Source of the DNA: Virgifigura deserti | GTDB lineage: Bacteria; Pseudomonadota; Alphaproteobacteria; Dongiales; Dongiaceae | NCBI GenBank assembly: GCA_003576685.1 | Contig: QOZR01000005.1 | Location: 62,001-126,000 of the forward strand | Direction: 5' to 3' | Length of the DNA stretch: 64,000 nucleotides | In this document: piece by piece, positions 55,978 through 64,000 of the stretch | Numbering within the stretch: the first letter of the stretch is position 1 | How the letters are laid out: each line of letters opens with the position of its first letter | Translations under genes and position numbers: made by a program | Notes under the pieces: model-generated | The model's database searches: none | The model's input: the letters and a program-made list of their open reading frames with translations, nothing else | Told to the model about the DNA's origin: nothing

Positions 55978-56454
55978 TTAGTCGGTGGCCGTCAAAGCTG
56001 CGGCTTGCTCCGGCGGCCGCTCGGCGATCAGCGCAACCTGGGTGAAGCCGGCTGAGGTGATGGTCCCCATCACCTCCATGATCCGGCCATAGGCGATGCC
56101 GCGGTCGCCCCGCAGGAAGATCCGCGTATCGACCTTGTTCTGCGTGATCGCCGCCAGCCGCGCCACCAGGCTATCGAGCTCGATCTCGGTTTCCTGAATG
56201 AAGACCTTGCCCGCGGCGTCGACCGTGATGACCAGCGGCTCCTGCGGGTCGCTGAGCACGTCGGCCTTCGTCTGCGGCAGGTTGACGGGGATGCCGGCCG
56301 TGAGCAACGGCGCCGTCACCATGAACACGATGAGCAGCACCAGCATCACGTCGACCAGCGGCGTGACGTTGATCTCGCTCATCGGGCGGTAGCCGCCCTT
56401 GCGGTGGAAGCGTCTGCTGCCGCCCCCGCCGCCGCCCTTGAGGCTAACGGCCAT
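55978..56454 (-). CDS. tolR: TolR protein
   Basis: A 158-residue protein from ATG 56454. The transmembrane helix carries the proton-binding aspartate (INVTPLVDVMLVLLIVFMVT), and the C-terminal periplasmic domain has GIPVNLPQTKADV and FLRGDRGIAYGRIMEVM. The N-terminus has a six-glycine run. It forms the proton channel with TolQ and starts 1 bp after the tolQ stop. Confidence 0.96.
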   Translation of the reverse strand: MAVSLKGGGGGGSRRFHRKGGYRPMSEINVTPLVDVMLVLLIVFMVTAPLLTAGIPVNLPQTKADVLSDPQEPLVITVDAAGKVFIQETEIELDSLVARLAAITQNKVDTRIFLRGDRGIAYGRIMEVMGTITSAGFTQVALIAERPPEQAAALTATD

Positions 56455-56455
56455 G

Positions 56456-57217
56456 CTACCGCCGCTCCTCGAGCTGCCGCGACAGAATGGCGCCGAACTC
56501 GCCGGCGAAGGCTTCGAGGCGATGCGCATACCGGCCGATATCGCCGCTCAGCTTGTTGTAGGCGAGCACCGCGGGAATCGCGGCAACCAGGCCAAGCGCG
56601 GTCGCGAACAGCGCCTCGGCGATGCCGGGCGCCACGACGGCGAGGCTCGTGTTCTTCGACGCGGCGATCGAGGCGAAACTGTTCATGATCCCCCACACCG
56701 TCCCGAACAGCCCGATGAACGGTGCCGCCGATCCGACCGAAGCCAGGAAGATCATGTGCCGCTCGAGCTGCTCCATCTCGCGGCCGAGCGTGATATCCAT
56801 CACCCGCTCGATCCGCTCCTGCAGGCCGGCGCGCAGATTGTCGGTGGCGAGCACGCCTTTCGCGGCGGCGCGACGCCACTCGCGCATCGCGGCGACGAAG
56901 ACCGACGCCATCGGATCGGGCGGCCGATTGCCGAGCCGGTCGAACAGATCCTCGAGCGACCCGCCCGACCAGAACGACTCCTCGAACTGCTTGGCCTGGC
57001 GGCGCAGCCGGCGAATGCGCATGGACTTGTCGAAGATGATCGCCCAGGTCCAGAAGGAGGCGACGATCAGCAGCAGGATCACCGCCTTGACGATCAGGTC
57101 GGCCTGCAGGAACAGGCTCCAGACCGTCAGGTCGTGCATCGGAACGGATCCGGCCAGGGCCGCCGCATCAACCGGCACGGATGGGGCCGCCGTGGCCGCA
57201 TCAAGCTGATTTTCCAT
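56456..57217 (-). CDS. tolQ: TolQ protein
   Basis: A 253-residue protein from ATG 57217 with three transmembrane segments (about 27-48, 150-175 and 182-204). The signature is GLFGTVWGIMNSFASIAASK, followed by VAPGIAEALFATALGLVAAI. It powers Tol-Pal with the proton gradient during cell constriction. It follows ybgC by 4 bp, completing the operon ybgC-tolQRAB-pal-cpoB. Confidence 0.96.
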   Translation of the reverse strand: MENQLDAATAAPSVPVDAAALAGSVPMHDLTVWSLFLQADLIVKAVILLLIVASFWTWAIIFDKSMRIRRLRRQAKQFEESFWSGGSLEDLFDRLGNRPPDPMASVFVAAMREWRRAAAKGVLATDNLRAGLQERIERVMDITLGREMEQLERHMIFLASVGSAAPFIGLFGTVWGIMNSFASIAASKNTSLAVVAPGIAEALFATALGLVAAIPAVLAYNKLSGDIGRYAHRLEAFAGEFGAILSRQLEERR

Positions 57218-57221
57218 CGAT

Positions 57222-57677
57222 TTAAGCTCGCTCTTGCGATTTATGGTATTCGTTGAATGCCGCGCGGATTTCAGCAGGCACCCGGACCGCGCGGCCCGTC
57301 TCGGTGATGCAGGCAAGGCGGACGCGGATCCTCGCCAGTTCGGTACCGTCGCGCATCACCAGCTGCTCGGCATCGACCGTTGCGCCGCCGAGCTCGAGAA
57401 TGCGGGTTTCCACGTCGAGCAGATCGTCGAGCCGGGCCGGGCGGAAATAATCGACCTCGCAGTGGCGAACCGCGAAGCTGCACCGGAACCGGTTAACCAT
57501 GTCTGAATGCGGGGCGCCTGCCTCCCGCATCATCTCGGTCCGCGCCCGTTCGGCGAACTTCAGATAGTTGGCGTAATAGACGATCCCGCCGGCGTCGGTA
57601 TCCTCGTAATAGACCCGGATCGGGAAGCGATGGGCGGCCCCGGAAAGGACCTGGGGAGAGGCGGCGGCGTCACTCAT
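57222..57677 (-). CDS. ybgC: Tol-Pal system acyl-CoA thioesterase YbgC
   Basis: A 151-residue hot-dog thioesterase. The catalytic region [20 protein letters not shown] carries the Asp of the 4-hydroxybenzoyl-CoA thioesterase type, and [10 protein letters not shown] follows. It acts on short acyl-CoA or acyl-ACP at the inner membrane, and its position before tolQ is conserved. Its start overlaps the end of ruvB by 8 bp. Confidence 0.95.
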   Translation of the reverse strand: MSDAAASPQVLSGAAHRFPIRVYYEDTDAGGIVYYANYLKFAERARTEMMREAGAPHSDMVNRFRCSFAVRHCEVDYFRPARLDDLLDVETRILELGGATVDAEQLVMRDGTELARIRVRLACITETGRAVRVPAEIRAAFNEYHKSQERA

Positions 57678-58713
57678 CCGTCACCTCTTCCAGCATGTCG
57701 AGTTGTGCGATAACCGTCTTCGGCGGCGTCAGGCCGAGATAGCGGAACCCGTTCCCGGTCAGCAGGCGGCCGCGCGGCGAACGCTGGAGCAGGCCCTGCT
57801 GAATGAGATAGGGCTCGATGACCTCCTCCAGCACGTCGCGCTGCTCGGAGAGCGCGGCGCTCAGCGTCTCGACCCCCACCGGTCCGCCGCCGTGATGGTC
57901 GGCGATGCAGCGCAGATAGCGCCGGTCCATGGCGTCGAGCCCTTGAGCATCGACGTCGAGGCGCATCAACGCCGCATCGGCCGCGACGGCGTCGACCGTC
58001 GTCGCCCCGGCGACCGCGGCGAAGTCGCGGACCCGGCGCAGCAGCCGCCCTGCCACGCGCGGCGTTCCGCGCGCGCGGCGGGCGATCTCCGCCGCCCCGC
58101 TCGCCGACAGGTCCATGCCGAGCAGGCGTGCGCCGCGGCGGATGATCTGCTCCAGCTCCTCCGGTGTGTAGAACTGCAGACGCAAGGGGATGCCGAACCG
58201 CTCGCGCAGCGGCGTCGTGATCAGCCCCGAGCGGGTGGTGGCGCCGACCAGCGTGAATTGCGGCAGATCGATGCGGACCGAGCGGGCAGCCGGCCCCTCG
58301 CCGATGATGAGGTCGAGCTGAAAATCCTCCATCGCCGGATAGAGGATCTCCTCGACCGCTGGATTCAACCGGTGGATCTCGTCGATGAACAGCACATCGC
58401 GCGGCTGCAGGTTGGTCAGGAGCGCGGCAAGATCGCCGGCACGCGCGATCACCGGGCCGGAGGTGGCGCGGAAGCCGACGCCGAGCTCGCGGGCGACGAT
58501 CTGGGCGAGCGTCGTCTTGCCCAGGCCCGGCGGCCCGAAGAACAGCACATGGTCGAGCGCCTCGCCCCGCGCGCGCGCCGCCTCGATGAAGACCGCAAGA
58601 TTATCGCGCAACTGCTGCTGGCCGGTGAATTCGGCCAGGCTGAGGGGGCGCAACGCCGCCTCGGGTGCATCGTCCGCGGCAGACTCTGCCGCGATGATTC
58701 GGGCGTCGCTCAT
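57670..58713 (-). CDS. ruvB: Holliday junction branch migration DNA helicase RuvB
   Basis: A 347-residue AAA helicase: [20 protein letters not shown], Walker [21 protein letters not shown], Walker [21 protein letters not shown], and sensor 2 in [20 protein letters not shown]. It drives branch migration with RuvA. Its start overlaps the ruvA stop as ATGA. Confidence 0.97.
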   Translation of the reverse strand: MSDARIIAAESAADDAPEAALRPLSLAEFTGQQQLRDNLAVFIEAARARGEALDHVLFFGPPGLGKTTLAQIVARELGVGFRATSGPVIARAGDLAALLTNLQPRDVLFIDEIHRLNPAVEEILYPAMEDFQLDLIIGEGPAARSVRIDLPQFTLVGATTRSGLITTPLRERFGIPLRLQFYTPEELEQIIRRGARLLGMDLSASGAAEIARRARGTPRVAGRLLRRVRDFAAVAGATTVDAVAADAALMRLDVDAQGLDAMDRRYLRCIADHHGGGPVGVETLSAALSEQRDVLEEVIEPYLIQQGLLQRSPRGRLLTGNGFRYLGLTPPKTVIAQLDMLEEVTDE

Positions 58714-59330
58714 TGGTGCACCTTGGCGCTTAGCTCCTTCAGGCCGGCCCGGATGAGGGCGTCGATCCCGGCATTCGGGCCGAGCTGCTGGGCGGCCTGG
58801 GCGACCGCGCCGAACGCCTCAGCGCGGCGATAGCCGAGATTGACGAGGGCCGACACCGCATCGGCGATGGGACCGGCCGCGCCGGCCGAGGTCGAGATTG
58901 CCGCGGCGACCGCCGGCTCGAGCGCCATTCCGGTCACCTTGTCGGCGAGCTCCGCGATGATCCGGCCGGCCAGCTTCGGACCGACGCCCGAGGCCCGGGT
59001 CAGGCTCGTCTTGTCCTTCGCGACGATCGCCTGCATCAGCTCGTCCGGCGACAGCACGCCGAGCAGGGCCAGCGCCATTCGCGAGCCGACGCCCTGAACC
59101 GTGGTCAGGAGGCGGAAGCAATCCCGCTCGGCCGCGTCGGCGAAGCCGTAGAGGTGGATATAGTCCTCGCGCACATGCGTCTCGATCAGCAGCGTGACGC
59201 TTGCGCCGGTGCTTCCCTGGCAGCCGAGCGTGCGGCCCGAGCAGAAGACCAGATAGCCGACCCCGCCCACGTCGATCACCAGCGAGTCCGTAGCGGTCGA
59301 ATCGAGAATGCCGGTGAGCTTGGCGATCAC
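58710..59330 (-). CDS. ruvA: Holliday junction branch migration protein RuvA
   Basis: A 206-residue protein. The OB domain ([20 protein letters not shown]) is followed by two helix-hairpin-helix motifs ([20 protein letters not shown] and [20 protein letters not shown]), with a C-terminal RuvB-binding domain. It binds junction DNA. Overlaps ruvB and ruvC by 4 bp each. Confidence 0.97.
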   Translation of the reverse strand: MIAKLTGILDSTATDSLVIDVGGVGYLVFCSGRTLGCQGSTGASVTLLIETHVREDYIHLYGFADAAERDCFRLLTTVQGVGSRMALALLGVLSPDELMQAIVAKDKTSLTRASGVGPKLAGRIIAELADKVTGMALEPAVAAAISTSAGAAGPIADAVSALVNLGYRRAEAFGAVAQAAQQLGPNAGIDALIRAGLKELSAKVHQ

Positions 59331-59857
59331 CGAACGCCGCCTTCCTGCGTCTTCAGGGTCGGCGCGGCAGACCCGCCCCAGCGCCGCGCCGTGGCATCAT
59401 GATGCGCATGGCAGATCGCCACGGCCAGCGCGTCGGCGGCATCCGCCGTGGCCAGCTCACAGCCGGGCAGCAGCATCCGCACCATCATCTGAACCTGCTC
59501 CTTGCCGGCGTGACCGGCGCCGACGACCGATTTCTTGATCAGATTGGCGGGGTACTCGGCAACCGGAAGCCCGGCCAAGGCGGGCACCACCAGCACCACG
59601 CCGCGGGCGAGGCCCAGCTTCAGCGTCGAGGTCGGGTTCTTGTTGACGAATGTCTCCTCGACCGCCGCCGCATCGGGCCGATACAGGCGGATGACCTCGG
59701 TCAACCCGTCATGCAGCTGCACCAGACGCTGGGCCAGCGGCAGACCTCCATCGGAATGAATCGCGCCATCGGCGACGTAGCGGAGCCGCGACCCCTGTGA
59801 TTCGATCACTCCCCAGCCGGTATGACGCAGCCCCGGATCGAGTCCCAGCAACCGCAT
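59327..59857 (-). CDS. ruvC: Crossover junction endodeoxyribonuclease RuvC
   Basis: A 176-residue resolvase with catalytic Asp7 ([16 protein letters not shown]), the Glu pair 67-68 ([19 protein letters not shown]) and C-terminal acids in [17 protein letters not shown]. It cuts Holliday junctions symmetrically. First gene of ruvCAB-ybgC-tol, following yebC by 59 bp. Confidence 0.97.
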   Translation of the reverse strand: MRLLGLDPGLRHTGWGVIESQGSRLRYVADGAIHSDGGLPLAQRLVQLHDGLTEVIRLYRPDAAAVEETFVNKNPTSTLKLGLARGVVLVVPALAGLPVAEYPANLIKKSVVGAGHAGKEQVQMMVRMLLPGCELATADAADALAVAICHAHHDATARRWGGSAAPTLKTQEGGVR

Positions 59858-59916
59858 CAGAACCCGCCTCGCTCGACAACTCGCTCGACAAGGAGAAGCA
59901 GCACGGTCTTCGTCGC

Positions 59917-60666
59917 TCAGGCGGTGAGGCGCGCCAGAACGTCTTCGGCGACCTCGAAATTCGCCGAAACCGTCTGGACGTCGTCATTGTCTTCCAGCAC
60001 GTCGAGAAGCTTGAAGAGCGTCTGGGCGGTGTCACCGTCGACTGACACGGTGTTCGTCGGCCGCCAGCTCAGCCGCGCCTGCCCCGGCGCGCCGAACTTC
60101 GCCTCGAGCGCGTCGCGGACCGAGGAGAAATCGTCCGGCGCACAGGTGACCTCGTGACTTTCGGCATCGCTCTCGACATTGTCCGCCCCCGCTTCCAGGG
60201 CGGCCTCGAACATCGCATCGGCCGACGCGACCTCGAGCGGATAATGGATCACGCCCTTCCGCTCGAACATGAAGGACACGCTGTTCGACTCTCCGAGATT
60301 GCCGCCGAACTTCCCGAACGCGGCCCGCACCTCCGAGGCCGTGCGGTTTCGGTTGTCGGTCAGCGCCTCGACGATGACCGCGACCCCGCCCGGGCCATAG
60401 CCTTCATAGCGGATCTCCTCGTAGTTCTCACCGTCGGCCCCGCCGGCGCCGCGCTTGATCGCCCGCTCGATCGTATCCTTCGGCATGTTGGCATCGCGCG
60501 CGGCGGTGACCGCCGCCCGCAGCCGCGGATTGCCGTCGGGATCCGGAAGGCCGGTCCGCGCAGCCGTCGTCAACTCGCGAATGAGCTTGGTGAAGACCTT
60601 GGCGCGCTTGGCATCCTGCGCGCCCTTTCGGTACATGATGTTCTTAAACTGGGAATGGCCAGCCAT
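59917..60666 (-). CDS. yebC: YebC/PmpR-family protein
   Basis: A 249-residue protein opening [20 protein letters not shown]. This M-A-G-H-S start and the internal [20 protein letters not shown] define the family. Members were described as DNA-binding regulators and, more recently, in translation of proline-rich runs. It precedes ruvCAB, a conserved pairing. Upstream lies a repeat-rich gap. Confidence 0.95.
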   Translation of the reverse strand: MAGHSQFKNIMYRKGAQDAKRAKVFTKLIRELTTAARTGLPDPDGNPRLRAAVTAARDANMPKDTIERAIKRGAGGADGENYEEIRYEGYGPGGVAVIVEALTDNRNRTASEVRAAFGKFGGNLGESNSVSFMFERKGVIHYPLEVASADAMFEAALEAGADNVESDAESHEVTCAPDDFSSVRDALEAKFGAPGQARLSWRPTNTVSVDGDTAQTLFKLLDVLEDNDDVQTVSANFEVAEDVLARLTA

Positions 60667-60715
60667 ATGTCATTAGCCCCCGAATTCAGCGGATTCCGTG
60701 GTGCAGTCTACCACA

Positions 60716-60831
60716 GGCTCTAGCGTACGATCCGATCAGGTTGACCAAGCCTGGACGGTGAATCGTCCTCTAACTCAATTAGAGACTGATTCACCGATCA
60801 CATCGGTTCGATGTGATCGGATCAGGCTCTA
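60716..60831. repeat. Two copies of a palindromic repeat, head to head
   Basis: Copy B (60776-60831) reads ACTGATTCACCGATCACATC and onward, with stem CCGATCACATCG and CGATGTGATCGG around GTT. Copy A (60716-60768), on the other strand, reads GGACGATTCACCGTCCAGGC and onward to GGATCGTACGCTA. Both share ATTCAC and GGATC flanks with the copy at 40347-40394. They lie upstream of leftward yebC. Confidence 0.6.
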
Positions 60832-61146
60832 GTGTGATGATTCCGGCGCCTGCTTCCAAGCGTCGGAAGTCGAATCACACCCGACTCCGAAATCGGCGGC
60901 CCGTTCACGCCGGCACCTGGGAACCAGACGCTAGCGACGGGACGCCGGATATCTACCGATTCCGCGGCCGCCACACCTAACCAGCCAATATGGCAAGATT
61001 TTGGCGTGTCCTCTTGCCACTGGTCCTTCGCATGCGCTGAGGCTGCAACGCGGCGATCGGCAATCGTCGACGCGCTTTTACCCGATCTTTACCAGCGGTC
61101 GTCAAGATTTTGCGCGATCGTCCCGGAAATCGAGGAGGAGTCGGCC
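60832..61146. other. Repeat-containing gap before a small rightward gene
   Basis: GTGTGAT (from 60832) and ATCACAC (near 60890) close a long imperfect hairpin that contains ATTCCGGCG and GCGTCGGAAG, adjoining the two palindromic repeats. The remainder to 61146 has no gene that I can support; it ends in the AGGAGGAG ribosome site of the small gene at 61147. Confidence 0.45.
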
Positions 61147-61425
61147 ATGGGCCCGCCGAACGACCTGCCGCAGGTGGCAAACGCCAACATCGCACCGATT
61201 GCGCCTCAGTCGATACAGCAGCAGATCGAGGAACTTGCGCTCTGCGTCGACGAGATCACCACTCAGACGGCGCTGAGCAGCTTGACCACCATCCTCGAAG
61301 CGGCAACCGCGGATGACGACAGCAGTGCCGTTCGGGCATCCGCCGTCGCCACCGAGCTAGCCGAGGGCGCCGAGGCGCTCGAAGCCCATATCCGCCGCTT
61401 GATCGCCGCTGCCACCTCGACCTGA
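61147..61425 (+). CDS. Small acidic hypothetical protein
   Basis: A 92-residue protein from ATG 61147, which follows AGGAGGAGTCGGCC; the frame extends upstream but this ribosome site decides the start. It is acidic and mostly helical (SIQQQIEELALCVDEITTQT and VASAVATELAEGAEALEAH-like sequence), without signal peptide or membrane helix. No family recognised. It is convergent with ymdB. Confidence 0.6.
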   Translation: MGPPNDLPQVANANIAPIAPQSIQQQIEELALCVDEITTQTALSSLTTILEAATADDDSSAVRASAVATELAEGAEALEAHIRRLIAAATST

Positions 61426-61485
61426 CGGGCCTCAACGAAAGCCTTCGATCGCGATTCAGCCGGCTGCCCCGTCAATCGGCCCAGT

Positions 61486-62316
61486 TCAATCGGCCAGTTC
61501 AATCGGCCAGTGCGGAATCAAGCGGCCCGCCACGCGCAGCGGCGCGACCTGCCGCGCTAGCCCGGTCTTGTCGTCCGTCTCCACGAACACGGCGCAGAGC
61601 GTCGCCGGGCCTTGCGCCGGCGCCATCCGCTCCGTCGGCATCTTTCGGGTGAAGCGCGCGACGGGGACCGCCTTCTCCATGCCGATCACCGAGTCATAGT
61701 CGCCGCACATCCCCGCATCGGTCTGGTAGGCGGTGCCTTTGGGCAGGATCTGGCTGTCGGCGGTCGGCACATGGGTATGCGTGCCGACGACGAGCGAGGC
61801 GCGGCCGTCGGCGAAATGCCCCATCGCCATCTTCTCGCTGGTCGCCTCGGCATGGACATCGATGACAACAGCGTCGGCGGTGCCGGCCAGACGATGGATC
61901 GACAGCTCACGCTCGACGGCGGCGAACGGGTCGTCGAGCGGATCCATGAACAGCCGCCCCATCACGTTCATGACCATGACCTTGCGGCCGCGCGCCGTCT
62001 GGAACAGGCCGACCCCGCGACCCGGCGTGCCCGCCGGAAAGTTCTGCGGCCGCAGCAGCCGCGGGTCGCGATTGATGAAGCCCATCGTCTCGCGCTGGTC
62101 CCAGACGTGGTTTCCGGTGGTGATCGCATCGACGCCGGCGGCATAGAGCTCGGCGCAGATCCTCTCGGTGATGCCGAAACCGCCGGCCGCGTTCTCGCCG
62201 TTGACGATGACGAAATCGAGCGCGAGTTCCTGGCGCAGCCGCGGCAGATGCTCGCGAACCACGTCACGGCCCGACCGCCCCACCAGATCGCCACAGAACA
62301 ACAGCCGCATGTTCAA
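61486..62316 (-). CDS. YmdB-family metallophosphoesterase (TIGR00282)
   Basis: A 276-residue phosphodiesterase: LLFCGDLVGRSGRDVVREHL, NGENAAGGFGITERI, TTGNHVWDQRE, VIDVHAEATSEKMAMGHFAD and VVGTHTHVPTAD carry the metal-binding Asp, Asn and His residues. Bacillus YmdB hydrolyses cyclic nucleotides and affects biofilm and motility choice. The last codons lie in a short tandem repeat (AGTTCAATCGGCC, 61481-61508). It is the last gene of the leftward zapA-6S-fcl cluster. Confidence 0.92.
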   Translation of the reverse strand: MNMRLLFCGDLVGRSGRDVVREHLPRLRQELALDFVIVNGENAAGGFGITERICAELYAAGVDAITTGNHVWDQRETMGFINRDPRLLRPQNFPAGTPGRGVGLFQTARGRKVMVMNVMGRLFMDPLDDPFAAVERELSIHRLAGTADAVVIDVHAEATSEKMAMGHFADGRASLVVGTHTHVPTADSQILPKGTAYQTDAGMCGDYDSVIGMEKAVPVARFTRKMPTERMAPAQGPATLCAVFVETDDKTGLARQVAPLRVAGRLIPHWPIELAD

Positions 62317-62382
62317 TCTTTCTTCTGCATAAGGTTTCGAGGCTTGGCTCTCGCGCGTTGACGGCGGGGCACCGGCGCGTCC

Positions 62383-63033
62383 TTAAGCCGGTCGCCCTTC
62401 GGCCGGTCGAACCGCCGCCCGCTCGGTCACCAGCCAGTCCAGCCGCTGGTCCGTCGGCTCGCGCGGCACCGTCGGCAGCTCCTGGCTGGCGTAGGCGAGG
62501 CCCACTGCCAGAACCGGGCCGCCGCGGCGCAGTTTCTCCAGCGTCCGGTCGTAGAAGCCGCCGCCATAGCCCAGACGGTAGCCGGCCCGGTCGAAGGCAA
62601 GCAACGGCGCCAGCACCACTTCAGGCACCACCTCGGCCGCGTCGGGGCCGGGCGTCATCACCTTGAAGGAGCCGACCACCAGATCGGCGTCCGGATGCCA
62701 ACGCCGGAAGATCAGCGGCGTTGCGCGCGCGGTGACCACCGGCAGCCCAATCACATGACCGGCTGCCGCGAGCCGGCGCAGGATCGGCCGCGGATCGATC
62801 TCGTCGGCCAGCGGCCAGTAGCCGGATATGACGGCCCCCGCCGCCAACGGGACAGTCCGGAGGAAATGCTCCGCCGCCGCCGCGCCCGCCTCGGCCGGCG
62901 GCAACGCCGCGGCCGCTGCTTTGCGCCGCGCCGCCGCATCGGCTCGCAGTGCGCGCTTCGCATCGATCAGCGTCTCGGCGGGCAGGGGATCGCCCGGAAT
63001 GTCGGAGGGCGAGTCGGCGGCAGTGTCGGTCAC
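62383..63033 (-). CDS. 5-formyltetrahydrofolate cyclo-ligase
   Basis: About 216 residues from GTG 63033, which follows GGAGGGCGCGCCAAATC; the open frame to 63144 would overlap the 6S RNA. The family motifs are KRALRADAAARRKAA near the start, the substrate region FRRWHPDADLVVGSFKVMTP, and the ATP loop DRAGYRLGYGGGFYDRTLE. It converts 5-formyl-THF to 5,10-methenyl-THF with ATP. This is the ygfA counterpart, normally next to 6S RNA and zapA. Confidence 0.92.
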   Translation of the reverse strand: MTDTAADSPSDIPGDPLPAETLIDAKRALRADAAARRKAAAAALPPAEAGAAAAEHFLRTVPLAAGAVISGYWPLADEIDPRPILRRLAAAGHVIGLPVVTARATPLIFRRWHPDADLVVGSFKVMTPGPDAAEVVPEVVLAPLLAFDRAGYRLGYGGGFYDRTLEKLRRGGPVLAVGLAYASQELPTVPREPTDQRLDWLVTERAAVRPAEGRPA

Positions 63034-63079
63034 GATTTGGCGCGCCCTCCGGCGGGACGATGTGGGCGGGACCGCCTCG

Positions 63080-63215
63080 GCCGGTGGCTTATGCGGATCC
63101 TCTGTGGCCTGCTTACGCAGGTGGGCGCCATGTACCGAGGCCAAGACCCCGGCAGGGACAGCTCCCTAGAGGTGTATATTGGCCCCAGGGATCAACAGCC
63201 TATCGAACCGAACAG
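63080..63215 (-). ncRNA. ssrS: 6S RNA (ssrS), approximate ends
   Basis: Between zapA and the cyclo-ligase gene, the minus strand has no coding frame but a long foldable stretch: GATCCCTGGGGCC near 63194 and CAGAGGATCC near 63100 form the closing stem, with TGTCCCTGCCGGGGTCTTGG between. The zapA-6S-fcl order is conserved in alphaproteobacteria. 6S RNA mimics an open promoter and holds sigma-70 RNA polymerase in stationary phase. Ends are approximate. Confidence 0.6.
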
Positions 63216-63233
63216 CACCCGCCCGACCGCTAT

Positions 63234-63563
63234 TTAGGCAGACTCGAGGCGCGCGGCAATACCTTCGATCCGTTCCGCGAGCCTTTCGATCGCATCGGCC
63301 AGCGCATCTTCGCCCGCAGTCGATCGATCGCCCGCCTCGGATTGCAGCCTCGCGACTTCCTTATAGCTCTCCGACAATTCATCGGCGATGAGCAGGCCAG
63401 CCATCAGCAGCAGGCGATTTTCGCCGATCTGCCCAAGCGAAGCGACGAGGTCGTCGACACGCTGCGCGATTGCCGACCCCAGCACCCGAAGATGCTCTTC
63501 CTGGCCTTCCCCGCAGGCGACATCGTAGCTGCGCCCGTTCACCACCAAGGGAACAGTAGGCAT
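63234..63563 (-). CDS. zapA: Cell division protein ZapA
   Basis: A 109-residue protein: VPLVVNGRSYDVACGEGQEE with LRVLGSAIAQRVDDLVASLG is the ZapA globular domain, and a C-terminal helix (LAERIEGIAARLESA) forms the coiled coil. It crosslinks FtsZ filaments. Upstream lies a 74-residue coiled-coil protein with 1 bp between them. Confidence 0.92.
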   Translation of the reverse strand: MPTVPLVVNGRSYDVACGEGQEEHLRVLGSAIAQRVDDLVASLGQIGENRLLLMAGLLIADELSESYKEVARLQSEAGDRSTAGEDALADAIERLAERIEGIAARLESA

Positions 63564-63564
63564 G

Positions 63565-63789
63565 TCAGACTTCCATGAACGATCGGATGCGGCCGATCAC
63601 GGCATCGAGACGCGACGATACCGTGTTGGCCTCGGCCCGAAGGGTGGCGTGATCGGCGCGTAGGTCGCGTAGCTCGGTCGTGAGTTGCTCGCGTTCCGCC
63701 ACGATTTCATGTCCGCGCGACTCCAGGCCGGCTTCAAGGCGATGGATAGCCGCATCGAGACGGTCCATGGCGACGTTCAGGCGGGACAT
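63565..63789 (-). CDS. Small coiled-coil protein (DUF4164-like)
   Basis: A 74-residue, almost fully helical protein (MSRLNVAMDRLDAAIHRLEA, then an LTTELRDLRADHATLRAEAN heptad pattern). DUF4164-type genes sit directly before zapA in alphaproteobacteria, and the spacing here is 1 bp. It is probably a division accessory, perhaps a ZapB-like partner of ZapA, by inference. Confidence 0.75.
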   Translation of the reverse strand: MSRLNVAMDRLDAAIHRLEAGLESRGHEIVAEREQLTTELRDLRADHATLRAEANTVSSRLDAVIGRIRSFMEV

Positions 63790-63844
63790 TGCAGCGGTTT
63801 CGGCTCTGTTCGCAATGATTTAATCATGTTCCTTAAGGGAAACT

Positions 63845-63874
63845 ACAATAGGTCCGCGTTCACGGCCGCGTCAA
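63845..63874 (-). promoter_or_regulatory. Putative promoter of the zapA operon
   Basis: On the minus strand TTGACG (63874-63869), an 18-bp spacer and TATTGT (63850-63845) make a reasonable sigma-70 promoter 56 bp before the coiled-coil gene. The remaining 126 bases to the window end show no gene; the leader of a divergent gene beyond the window is likely. Confidence 0.45.
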
Positions 63875-64000
63875 CCGGCGCTTCGCCCTACGAGATCCCT
63901 AACTTGAAGGTTGACGACCGCCGGACCGGGCGGCATTTTGCGCCGTCCGAGCGCCGGGACACCACGCGCACCCGGCCCCCCTTTCCTCACGCCCGAGAGC

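Overview
The window reads as chromosomal DNA of a GC-rich alphaproteobacterium. The order of Rhodospirillales-type housekeeping genes supports this: tolQRAB-pal-cpoB-tilS-ftsH-folP-glmM, ruvCAB with ybgC and yebC, zapA with a 6S-like RNA and 5-formyltetrahydrofolate cyclo-ligase, purA-hisZ, and rpoH. The taxon is inferred from gene content and order; no marker rRNA is present.

Layout. 0-6 kb holds accessory genes: a cut PAS_5-type gene, a LysR regulator divergent from a type II haloacid dehalogenase, the remnant of a LuxR-type regulator, a small lipoprotein, and a lipoprotein-type subtilisin with a C-terminal beta-barrel. 6-16.5 kb is a catabolic cluster: a branched-chain-amino-acid-type ABC transporter (livFGMH plus a binding protein), a LysR regulator, an M20 deacylase, a DUF1028 protein, a RidA-like protein and a two-component flavin monooxygenase (HpaB/HpaC type). 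The liv and monooxygenase promoters both carry direct TATAG repeats with a 22-bp period, which suggests one regulon; the substrate is unknown. 16.7-23.5 kb is an hmu-like TonB locus: TonB receptor, a secreted and membrane-anchored CobN-family protein (HmuS-like), an ExbB-like protein and DUF2149. The CobN-type frame is cut by an in-frame TAG at 20842-20844.

23.5-33.8 kb holds a universal stress protein, an NsrR-like Rrf2 regulator, a Xre/RES toxin-antitoxin pair, a partial histidine-utilization cluster (hutC-hutU-hutD) and an accessory stretch ending at tRNA-Glu(CTC). That stretch has hipBA with a three-operator, 27-bp-period promoter array and an upstream hipA-like fragment, a decayed SRAP gene and an orphan PEP-CTERM protein.

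33.9-64 kb is mostly core: threonine aldolase, RluA-type pseudouridine synthase, RpoH, a membrane-anchored pseudokinase, PurA-HisZ, a PhzF protein, DUF1127 divergent from a MocR regulator with dyad operators, GlmM-FolP-FtsH-TilS, the complete Tol-Pal system, RuvCAB, YebC, YmdB, 5-FCL, 6S RNA and ZapA. Palindromic intergenic repeats lie at 40.2-40.4 kb and 60.7-60.9 kb; two copies keep their stem while its sequence changes.

The strongest leads are the HmuS-like locus with its internal amber codon, the uncharacterised HpaB/RidA/DUF1028/M20 catabolic cluster with shared operators, the hipBA operator array, and the covarying palindromic repeat. All calls come from reading the sequence by eye; no database search was run.
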